Shown here: positions 1-6,441 of the stretch, piece after piece | Layout: each line of letters starts with the position of its first letter | How positions within the stretch are numbered: the stretch's first letter is position 1 | From: Brachyspira sp. CAG:484 | Lineage (GTDB): Bacteria > Cyanobacteriota > Vampirovibrionia > Gastranaerophilales > Gastranaerophilaceae | Assembly (NCBI GenBank): GCA_000431315.1 | Contig: HF989715.1 | Location: 21,495 to 53,867, forward strand | Length of the DNA: 32,373 bases | Direction of reading: 5' to 3' | Made by a program: the position numbers and the translations under genes | The notes under the pieces: model-generated | Told to the model about the DNA's origin: nothing | Databases searched by the model: none | What the model saw: the letters and a program-made list of their open reading frames with translations, nothing else

Positions 1-2
1 CT

Positions 3-422
3 TCCGAACAGAATGATATTATGGATATTACACACATCAGTATTGAGTTTGAAGACGGTATGATCGGACAGATTTCTGACAGCTGGATTACTCCTAAAAA
101 ACACGTGCAGCTTCTTGTCAGAGGTACTAAGGCAACTGCTATACTTGATGATACTGTTGCTGAAAATAAGCTTGTTATTTTTGATAACTTTGTTAAAGAT
201 AATTCTAAAAATATCAGCCTTGATTACCTTGAAATTGAACCGCTTAAACTTGAATGCCAGCATTTTATAAGCTGCTGTGAAACAGGTAAAAAAGCCCGTT
301 CTGATGGCGACAACGGATTTATGGTTACTACAATTCTTGAACAGGCTGAAAAAATTATGCTTGGGGATAGAAGAAAAAAACTGGATGAAGTAAACTTTGC
401 ACTTTCCAGAACAAAAAAGTAA
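3..422 (+). CDS. Gfo/Idh/MocA-family oxidoreductase, C-terminal part (5' truncated by window edge)
   Basis: The reading frame is open to the left edge of the window, so only about 140 C-terminal residues are visible and the true start lies outside. The visible part looks like the C-terminal alpha/beta domain of NAD(P)-dependent sugar dehydrogenases of the Gfo/Idh/MocA family: the stretch HISIEFEDGMIGQISDSWI matches the 'expression of a strand followed by S-W' pattern, followed by a region like RGTKATAILDD and a closing helix with CQHFISCCETGKK and an EQAEKI helix. The Rossmann domain and catalytic Lys are not in view, so the substrate cannot be told. The stop is 9 bases before the next gene, suggesting an operon with the phosphatidyltransferase. 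Family call is from pattern memory; function beyond 'oxidoreductase' is not supported. Confidence 0.72.
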   Translation, partial: SEQNDIMDITHISIEFEDGMIGQISDSWITPKKHVQLLVRGTKATAILDDTVAENKLVIFDNFVKDNSKNISLDYLEIEPLKLECQHFISCCETGKKARSDGDNGFMVTTILEQAEKIMLGDRRKKLDEVNFALSRTKK

Positions 423-431
423 GGAGACAAA

Positions 432-1058
432 ATGTTTAGTATAAAAGATAATCTTGCAAATATAGTATCAATCAGCAGAATTTTTGTAGCATTTGCCGCT
501 GTTGCCCTGCTTTTTGTCCCGTCAGATGTAACCCTTATGTGGGCATTTTGGCTGACTGCTGTTGCTTTTGCAATGGATGGTCTTGATGGCTATATTGCAA
601 GAAAGTTTAATCAATCCTCTGATTTGGGCTCTGTTCTTGATATTATGGGTGACAGAATTGTTGAAGTAACTTATTGGGTTGCTTTTGCTGTTCTTGGATG
701 GCTCAATATAGTATTTCCTTTGATTTGTGTTACAAGAGCTTTTGTTACTGACAGCATAAGAAGTGTTGCGCTTTCAAAAGGGTTTACTGCGTTTGGTGAA
801 AAAACAATGCAGAAGAGCGACCTTGGCAAATTCATCTGTGCATCAAAATTTATGAGAATAAGTTATGCCGTTGCAAAAGTTGGCGCATTTATGCTTTTAA
901 TTCTTGCGCATATTGCAGGGTGCCGCTTGTGTGCTCTTATTAATCTTCCGGTTATTGCGCAGATTCTTGCTTGTATAGCTATTATCTTCTGTGTAATAAG
1001 AGCTTTGCCGGTAGTATTTGAAAGCGGTGACTTATTTAAAAAGGCAGAAAATGAGTAA
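432..1058 (+). CDS. CDP-alcohol phosphatidyltransferase (PgsA-like)
   Basis: A 208-residue integral membrane enzyme that transfers a phosphatidyl group from CDP-diacylglycerol to an alcohol acceptor, most often glycerol-3-phosphate in phosphatidylglycerol synthesis. The full family signature D-x2-DG-x2-AR-x8-G-x3-D-x3-D is present: D49, D52-G53, A56-R57, G66, D70, D74, the last Asp being the usual catalytic base. About five hydrophobic segments follow the pattern of the family. The start is backed by AAGGAG at 421-426, five bases ahead of the ATG. The 3' end overlaps trmL by 8 bases, so the two are probably translated together. The acceptor alcohol is not determined by the sequence seen: glycerol-3-phosphate is the likeliest, inositol phosphate or serine cannot be excluded. 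Confidence 0.88.
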   Translation: MFSIKDNLANIVSISRIFVAFAAVALLFVPSDVTLMWAFWLTAVAFAMDGLDGYIARKFNQSSDLGSVLDIMGDRIVEVTYWVAFAVLGWLNIVFPLICVTRAFVTDSIRSVALSKGFTAFGEKTMQKSDLGKFICASKFMRISYAVAKVGAFMLLILAHIAGCRLCALINLPVIAQILACIAIIFCVIRALPVVFESGDLFKKAENE

Positions 1059-1500
1059 ATTAAATATTGTACTATTTGAGCCGGAAATTCCTCAAAATAC
1101 CGGTAATATTGCTAGGCTTTGTGCCTGTACGGGAGCTTCTCTATATCTTGTAGGTAAACTTGGTTTTTCTTTATCCAGCAAGTATACAAAACGTGCTGGA
1201 TTAGATTACTGGGATAGTGTAGATCTGCATAAAGTTGATACTATGGAGGAATTGTTTGAGGCAAATAAAGATGCTAATTTTTATTATCTGACAACAAAAA
1301 CAAACCGACTTTATACAGATATTAAATTCAAAGACGGCGACTTTATTGTTTTCGGACCGGAAACCCGCGGGCTTCCTGAAGTTTATGTGAAGGATAATAA
1401 CGCGTTAACAATTCCTATGAAAGAAGGTCAGAGAAGCTTAAATCTGTCTAATTCAGTTGCAATTGTTGCTTATGAGGTAATAAGACAAAATGGACTTTAA
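1051..1500 (+). CDS. trmL: tRNA (cytidine/uridine(34)-2'-O)-methyltransferase TrmL (SPOUT family)
   Basis: A 150-residue SPOUT methyltransferase (the E. coli enzyme is 157) that methylates the ribose of the wobble base in certain leucine tRNAs using S-adenosylmethionine. The N-terminus NIVLFEPEIPQNTGNIARLC is the typical substrate-side motif; FGPETRGLP and IPMKEGQRSLNLSNSVAI are the knotted SAM-binding motifs. The start at 1051 is chosen over an in-frame ATG at 1018, since the family always begins just before NIVLFEPEIPQN and the upstream residues would lie wholly inside the phosphatidyltransferase gene; a weak AAGGCAG lies just upstream. It overlaps the previous gene by 8 bases and nnrD by 11, a compact operon with stop-start coupling. 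Confidence 0.93.
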   Translation: MSKLNIVLFEPEIPQNTGNIARLCACTGASLYLVGKLGFSLSSKYTKRAGLDYWDSVDLHKVDTMEELFEANKDANFYYLTTKTNRLYTDIKFKDGDFIVFGPETRGLPEVYVKDNNALTIPMKEGQRSLNLSNSVAIVAYEVIRQNGL

Positions 1501-2293
1501 AATGCCTGAAAGGCAGGAAAATTCCCATAAAGGCACTTTTGGCAGAGTATTAAATATAGCCGGGTCAGACTATATGCCCGGAGCAGCGCTTTTGTCAAGC
1601 CTGTCTGCTTTAAAAATCGGCTGCGGTTATGTTTTTCTGGCATCAACCGAACGCGTAATAGATGCAGTAGCTGCACAGACACAGAATATAGTATTTGCCC
1701 CGATAGCAGATATTGATAATCAACTTGAGAATGCTGATGTTTTACTTATCGGCTGCGGACTTTCAACTACCAAAAATGCTCAGGATATTTTTATAAATGC
1801 TGTCCAAAATGTTCCAAATATTCCATGTGTAATTGATGCGGACGGTCTTAACATCCTATCAAAGTTAAAAGGTTTCAAGCTGCATGAAAATGTAATATTA
1901 ACTCCGCATCCTAAAGAAGCAGCAAGACTTTTAGATAAACCTTTGAAAGACATTCTTGCTGATATGTCAGCTTCGGCAAAGGCTATTTCTGAAAAATATA
2001 AATGTATTACAGTTTTGAAATCTCATCATACAATTGTATGCTCAAAAGATTTAGAAATTTATATAAATAACACAGGTAACAGTGCACTTGCAAAGGCTGG
2101 AAGCGGTGATGTTCTTGCCGGTATGATTGCAGGACTTCTTGCACAGAGATGTGAAGCTTTTTATGCTGCAAAACTGGGAGTCTTTCTGCATGGGCGCTGT
2201 GGTGATTTGGCAAAAAATGACCTGACCGAATACGGAGTTTTGGCTCACGATTTGATCAGGTACATTCCAGGTTCTATAAAAACTATTTTATAA
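1490..2293 (+). CDS. nnrD: ADP-dependent (S)-NAD(P)H-hydrate dehydratase (YjeF C-terminal domain)
   Basis: A 267-residue repair enzyme that removes water from damaged NADHX and NADPHX using ADP, restoring NAD(P)H. The ribokinase-like fold is marked by HKGTFGRVLNIAGS near residues 13-26, VIDADGLN, ILTPHPKEAARL, VLKSHHTIV and the nucleotide-binding NSALAKAGSGDVLAGMIAG. In many bacteria this domain is fused behind an NAD(P)HX epimerase (YjeF N-terminal) domain; here it stands alone, so the epimerase would have to be encoded elsewhere. The start overlaps trmL by 11 bases. The stop is one base from the converging stop of the next minus-strand gene, with no visible terminator between them. Confidence 0.92.
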   Translation: MDFKMPERQENSHKGTFGRVLNIAGSDYMPGAALLSSLSALKIGCGYVFLASTERVIDAVAAQTQNIVFAPIADIDNQLENADVLLIGCGLSTTKNAQDIFINAVQNVPNIPCVIDADGLNILSKLKGFKLHENVILTPHPKEAARLLDKPLKDILADMSASAKAISEKYKCITVLKSHHTIVCSKDLEIYINNTGNSALAKAGSGDVLAGMIAGLLAQRCEAFYAAKLGVFLHGRCGDLAKNDLTEYGVLAHDLIRYIPGSIKTIL

Positions 2294-2294
2294 A

Positions 2295-2627
2295 TTAACC
2301 AAAGAAGTTAAACATTGGTTCAACAGCTTCTGCTTTTTCAGCTTGTTTTGCTGAAACTGATGCAGGGATGATAGATTTGCTTGCAATAACAGAATCTAAC
2401 GCTTTTTGTTGACCTATAGCTCTTGGCGAGCTTGGAACAACTCCAAAATAAGCTCCGGTTCCAACATATTCTCGTGCTTTAGATGCTTTCTGATTAGAGT
2501 TAATCAAAAAGCGTGCAGCTTCTTTAGTTTTTTCTGCAGCTATTTTTGCCTGTTGTGATGCTTTTTTCTGTAAGTAAGCTTTTGCCATATTTCCATTAAA
2601 AGAAACTGCATTAATTGTGTTGTTCAT
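2295..2627 (-). CDS. Small hypothetical protein with N-terminal F-x-G motif
   Basis: A 110-residue protein of unknown function. It starts MNNTINAVSFNGN, then has an Ala/Lys-rich helical stretch (KKASQQAKIAAEKTKEAARF), a middle Gly/Ser/Pro part and an Ala/Glu-rich end finishing MFNFFG. No signal peptide or membrane segment. The ATG is preceded by AAAAGGAG, so it is a real gene. The N-terminal 'short polar stretch then SFNGN' resembles the starts of two larger proteins in this window (N-PGFQGN at 16749-17384 and TAHFGS at 17961-19040), hinting at a shared N-terminal tag. A near-perfect -10 (TATAAT) lies in an inverted repeat about 40 bases upstream, so it probably has its own regulated promoter. 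Confidence 0.7.
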   Translation of the reverse strand: MNNTINAVSFNGNMAKAYLQKKASQQAKIAAEKTKEAARFLINSNQKASKAREYVGTGAYFGVVPSSPRAIGQQKALDSVIASKSIIPASVSAKQAEKAEAVEPMFNFFG

Positions 2628-2663
2628 TTTTTCTCCTTTTAAATTTTAATTTATATTCGGGGT

Positions 2664-2680
2664 AACAAATTATATTTGTT
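2664..2680 (-). promoter_or_regulatory. Inverted repeat overlapping a -10 element for the small F-x-G gene
   Basis: AACAAAT-TAT-ATTTGTT is a perfect 7-base inverted repeat with a 3-base centre. Read on the minus strand it contains TATAAT (2674-2669), placed for transcription of the gene starting at 2627. A bound repressor here would block the -10. No good -35 is seen. A second perfect inverted repeat, TTGTAA-GAG-TTACAA, lies at 2730-2744. Confidence 0.45.
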
Positions 2681-2729
2681 GGGTTTACTTAATTTATAAC
2701 CTGTAAATAAAATAATTGCTACCAATTTA

Positions 2730-2744
2730 TTGTAAGAGTTACAA
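2730..2744. repeat. Inverted repeat TTGTAA-GAG-TTACAA
   Basis: Perfect 6-base arms with a 3-base centre in the AT-rich gap between anmK and the small F-x-G gene. It could be an operator or chance in AT-rich DNA; there is no T-run to make it a terminator. Confidence 0.3.
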
Positions 2745-2782
2745 TTGTTAACATGATTACAATAGCACAATAAGCTAATCAA

Positions 2783-3910
2783 TCAATTAGCCATCTTACC
2801 TAAAATAACTCTTTTTGAAGCTCCTGTGCATTCGGGGAGATTATTAGGTATTCCGTAATAGCAGCAGTAACCCAGCAGGGCAAATGCCATCACTTCTTTA
2901 AAATTATTTGAAATTCCGTAGTCCTCATGGGTTTTAAGCTTCACATCTGCAGGCAGGTACTGTCTTAGATATTTCATAAGCTGCGGGTTGTATGCTCCTC
3001 CTCCGCCTATAATTACTTCTTCTATATCAATATCAGGATAGATAAATCTTTCGTAAGCCTGAGCTATAGTCTTTGCAGTAAGTGCCGTTACAGTTGCGAT
3101 AATATCAGCAGGGTTTTCCGGGGCAAACCTGAGAGCATTTTCAATATATTGAGGAGAAAAATACTCTCTTCCTGTTGTTTTAGGCGGGTTTTTAAAATAG
3201 TATTCATCCTGAAGCAGACAGTCAAGCCAGCTTGATGAAATATTACCGGACTTTGCAATTTCGCCGTCTTTGTCGTACGGTTTGTTATAAAATTTTTGCA
3301 TGCAATAGTCAATCATAATATTGCCCAGCCCTGTGTCAAACCCGAAAGTCGGATGTGAATGCGAAATTACTGTTACGTTTGAAATTCCGCCAATATTTTG
3401 TACGGCTACATTTTTGCCGTATTTTTTAAACCATTTTTCATCAGCAAAACAAACAAGCGGCGCACCTTCTCCACCATAAGCAATATCAGCTTCCCTGAAA
3501 TTTGATATAGTTAAACAGCCTGTTTCTTTTGCAATAACAGAACTCTCACCAATTTGCAGCGTACTTTTTAAGCTTATACCATCTAGTTTTTCATTAAAAG
3601 GGAAATGGTAAACCGTCTGACCATGACTTGATATAAAGTCAGGTTTTCCATGTTCTGATATTAACACTTTGCAGGCATCAGCAAAACAATGCCCTATAGC
3701 AAAATTCATCTGGCAAATATCTTTTACTGAAGCATTTCCGGAAAAGAGCTGAAAAATTTTTGCACGTATATGTTCAGGATATTTATAGTTAATTCCCTGT
3801 ATAAGCTCACAACTTAAATCGGGATGAACAATACATAAACCTGCATCTATACTGTCGCAGGAGGTTCCTGACATAAGAGCTATAATTTTTTTATCTTTCA
3901 ATTCGTTCAT
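2783..3910 (-). CDS. anmK: Anhydro-N-acetylmuramic acid kinase
   Basis: Phosphorylates and opens 1,6-anhydro-N-acetylmuramic acid released from peptidoglycan, giving MurNAc-6-phosphate for cell wall recycling; cytoplasmic. About 375 residues, close to the family's usual 370. Motifs: ALMSGTSCDSIDAGL at the N-terminus (phosphate loop), NIGGISNVTV, FDTGLGNIMIDYCMQ, REYFSPQYI and EEVIIGGGGAYNPQL in the ASKHA fold. The start at 3910 (MNELKDKK) is chosen because AGAGG on the minus strand lies about 5 bases upstream of it; an ATG directly before it (3913) is too close and an ATG at 3940 has no site. Odd point: the P-loop reads GTSCDS where the family normally has GTSxDG. No MurQ etherase is seen in the window. 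Confidence 0.93.
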   Translation of the reverse strand: MNELKDKKIIALMSGTSCDSIDAGLCIVHPDLSCELIQGINYKYPEHIRAKIFQLFSGNASVKDICQMNFAIGHCFADACKVLISEHGKPDFISSHGQTVYHFPFNEKLDGISLKSTLQIGESSVIAKETGCLTISNFREADIAYGGEGAPLVCFADEKWFKKYGKNVAVQNIGGISNVTVISHSHPTFGFDTGLGNIMIDYCMQKFYNKPYDKDGEIAKSGNISSSWLDCLLQDEYYFKNPPKTTGREYFSPQYIENALRFAPENPADIIATVTALTAKTIAQAYERFIYPDIDIEEVIIGGGGAYNPQLMKYLRQYLPADVKLKTHEDYGISNNFKEVMAFALLGYCCYYGIPNNLPECTGASKRVILGKMAN

Positions 3911-4532
3911 CATTTCCTCTTTTAGCCAAAAAGCCTGCAATCGTTTTGCAAGCTAAAATCCTTAAAAACAACTAAATCCCCAAATACTCCGCCATAAAAA
4001 CTTTTTAATAATCTAACCTTAACTTAATAATTAATAAAAAAATATCCCTAATCATTCTCCTGTGCAGTACACCTCAAGTATTGTTAACCTTTTTCTATCC
4101 TTTTCCTCTTTTGGACTGCTTAGCCATCACCTCTTTTTCTTAATGTCCTGATTGTATCTCTCAAATCTCCCCAATCCGGTAACCGGATATATTCTTGTGG
4201 GTAATTTACTTTTTCAAATTTTGCTTTCCACATTTAATAATGTAAAACTAAGTAAATTAGTTGACAAGCAAAAAAAAATTAATTATTTTTTACAATTGAC
4301 CATGCCCCTAGTTTTAATCATAAAAAATTCAAGTTCTTAAATCTTAATGAAGATTTTTTAATGAAATTAAGTAAAAATTTGATGATTTTTTTATTGACAA
4401 ATAAAATTCCGCAAAAACACTTTTGTCATGCTTTAATATTAAGGAAAGTATTGCAACACTTGAAATTTTATATATTGTATCTTTGTGGCAATTTTTTAAA
4501 TTTTATTATAAAATTATATAAAGGATAGCTTT
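3911..4532. other. Gene-poor AT-rich gap between anmK and the WYL regulators
   Basis: About 620 bases with no convincing gene; a 62-codon open frame at 4152-4340 has no ribosome site and poor composition. It holds a perfect 7-base inverted repeat with one central base (ATCCGGT-A-ACCGGAT, 4174-4188), a TTGACA at 4394-4399 without a matching -10, and a possible promoter for the regulators (TTGTGG 4483-4488, TTATAA 4506-4511, 17-base spacer). Confidence 0.5.
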
Positions 4533-5474
4533 ATGAAAGAATTTATGAAAAATAAGAAGGTTACATATAATTTGATGTCCTTTACGGGCTTCAAATCTCT
4601 TCTTGTGTTTTCACTTTTATTGGAATCCCCTAAATCATATTTGGAAATAAAAGACTATTTTGAAAAACATGAATATATAAAAGAATCCATTTCTATTGAT
4701 ACACTCAGAGTTTACCTTACATCTTTAAGGATGGCAGGATGTGAAATTATCAGAGCAAAAAAGACTGAAGGCTCCCGTTACAGAATGGTTTCTCATCCGT
4801 TTGAGATAGCTCTTTCGCAGGAACAGATTAAAAGTATCACAAAAGTTTATAAGGCCTTATCAAAAAATATTGAACTTGAAGAGCTTATACTTTTAGAAAA
4901 ATTTTTATATAAACTTGCAGCGCAGCTTCACAATAAAGATTTGGAAGCCACAATTGAGAAATCTTCTCCGTTATACGGTATTAATATTGAACTTTTAGAG
5001 GAGCTGCTCAAGTGTGCGGCAAGGAAAAGTCAGATTGAAATCCAATACAATTCTCCAAGATCCGGTATAAAAAATATTGAAATTATTACAGATAAAGTTG
5101 AATTTAACAATAATAAATTATATTTATATGGAACCGGTCTTGAATATAACCAGTACAGCTATTTCCCTCTGGCAAGAATACAGAAGATTGTGAATATTAA
5201 GCTGAGAAGGGATGAAATTCTTCCTCCGGAAGAAATAACAGTAGGTTATGAGGTTAAAACAAAAGTTTCCGAGTTCAAGTTAAATGATGACGAAAAGATT
5301 ATTGAAATAAAAGATAATAGCATTATTGTAGAAATGAGAACTTCAAATCCGTTTATTGCAAAACAGCGGGTGCTTTCGCTTGGCTGTTCTTGCAAAGTTC
5401 TTTATCCGCAGTCTTTCAGAGAAGAAATTATTAATACACTTAAAAGCATGAAGGAGGGTTACTTCCTTGGCTAG
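4533..5474 (+). CDS. WYL-domain transcriptional regulator (first of a tandem pair)
   Basis: 313 residues with the layout helix-turn-helix, WYL, WYL C-terminal extension. The N-terminal 85 residues form a winged helix candidate (SIDTLRVYLTSLRMAGCEI as the recognition part). Around 165-215 the WYL (Sm-like) core is visible: IEIQYNSP, then KLYLYGTGLEYNQYSYFPLARIQKI with the usual Y-L-x-G and R-I ends. The C-terminal part (EFKLNDDEKIIEI ... FIAKQRVLSLGCSCKVLYP) matches the WCX extension. WYL domains bind nucleic acid or nucleotides; in actinobacteria the PafB/PafC pair activates DNA-damage genes. AAGGA with a 9-base gap precedes the ATG at 4533. It overlaps the second regulator by 8 bases, so they are likely made together as a heterodimer. 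Regulatory target is inferred only. Confidence 0.8.
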   Translation: MKEFMKNKKVTYNLMSFTGFKSLLVFSLLLESPKSYLEIKDYFEKHEYIKESISIDTLRVYLTSLRMAGCEIIRAKKTEGSRYRMVSHPFEIALSQEQIKSITKVYKALSKNIELEELILLEKFLYKLAAQLHNKDLEATIEKSSPLYGINIELLEELLKCAARKSQIEIQYNSPRSGIKNIEIITDKVEFNNNKLYLYGTGLEYNQYSYFPLARIQKIVNIKLRRDEILPPEEITVGYEVKTKVSEFKLNDDEKIIEIKDNSIIVEMRTSNPFIAKQRVLSLGCSCKVLYPQSFREEIINTLKSMKEGYFLG

Positions 5475-6390
5475 ATTGAGTGAAAAGTATAATGATTCAG
5501 TGTTAAAAATATTTCAGCTGCTCAAGCTTTTATCAGCAGGAGAAGTACCGTTTTCAGATGTCATAAATATTTTTGCTGATGAAGTGGACGGTGTTAAATC
5601 TAATTCCCATGTTGTCTTGAATAAATACCTTAATACATTGAAAATCTTCGGATTAAAGGTTAAGAAAAAGAAGAGTATGTATTATCTTATAAATACTCCT
5701 TTCAGCATGGAACTGGATGAAGAGGAGCTTAAAGCTGTTCTGCTTTTAAAATCAGCTTCTGAGCTTCTGCCCGAAGGAAAGGCAAAAGAGAGTTTTAATA
5801 AATTTATTAATGACCTTGAAATACGTTTCAGTGAGAATACAAAATCCCTGCTGCAGTCGATTGCGACTGATGACAATTTTGACCTCTCTATTTATTTTTC
5901 AAAATTTAAGGAACGTATTAATGAATGTGAAACCTATTGTCAGGAAAAGCAGAAACTTGAAATTTCATATGTCGCAAATGATGAAATCCAAACAATAATT
6001 TGTTCGCCAAAAGAGGTAAAATATCAGAATAGAAAGGTTTGTTTCAGTGTCTATAACCAGTTAAGCAGACAAATCTTTGATATACCTATAGATAGTATTA
6101 AATCTGTCAGACAGCTTCCAACTATTTCAAGCACTCCTGAAATTAGTATGACTGTTGTGTATAAACTGAAAGGTCAGCTTGCTAAATCATATAGATTAAA
6201 AGAATGGGAATATGCCAAAGGGTTTGATGAACAGGGTAATCTTACAGTAATAAACACTAATGAAGATTTCGACGTTCTCTTTGCCCGCCTTATGAAGTAT
6301 GCCGATAATTGTATTATAGTTTCTCCTAAATTTTTGAAAGAGAGAATGATTGCATTAATTGATAAAACTCTTGAAAATTATAACGATTAA
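5467..6390 (+). CDS. WYL-domain transcriptional regulator (second of a tandem pair)
   Basis: 307 residues, same plan as its neighbour but strongly diverged: N-terminal winged helix (VLNKYLNTLKIFGLKV as the likely recognition region), a helical linker, a WYL-like core near 165-215 (KLEISYVAND ... KEVKYQNRKVCFSVYNQLSRQIFDIPIDSIKSV) and a WCX-like end. The canonical W-Y-L residues are poorly kept. The start is TTG at 5467, supported by AAGGAGG at 5451-5457 nine bases upstream; it lies inside the end of the first regulator. The gene is 51 bases upstream of dnaE on the same strand, so the pair may be cotranscribed with, or control, the replicative polymerase. The PafBC comparison is by arrangement and domain, not by sequence search. 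Confidence 0.75.
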   Translation: MARLSEKYNDSVLKIFQLLKLLSAGEVPFSDVINIFADEVDGVKSNSHVVLNKYLNTLKIFGLKVKKKKSMYYLINTPFSMELDEEELKAVLLLKSASELLPEGKAKESFNKFINDLEIRFSENTKSLLQSIATDDNFDLSIYFSKFKERINECETYCQEKQKLEISYVANDEIQTIICSPKEVKYQNRKVCFSVYNQLSRQIFDIPIDSIKSVRQLPTISSTPEISMTVVYKLKGQLAKSYRLKEWEYAKGFDEQGNLTVINTNEDFDVLFARLMKYADNCIIVSPKFLKERMIALIDKTLENYND

Positions 6391-6441
6391 TTAAAATTTA
6401 CAAAAAGAGATTTTTAAATTTTTTATGAGTATCATGTAATT

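Noticed and set aside
1018..1050. Longer N-terminus for trmL
   Set aside because: The added residues lie inside the upstream gene and do not match the family; the ATG at 1051 does.
2774..2791. GCTAAT/ATTAGC hairpin over the anmK stop as terminator
   Set aside because: Six weak base pairs and no T-run in the needed direction.
4152..4340. 62-codon open frame in the gap before the WYL regulators
   Set aside because: No ribosome site, AT-driven composition, no recognisable protein pattern.
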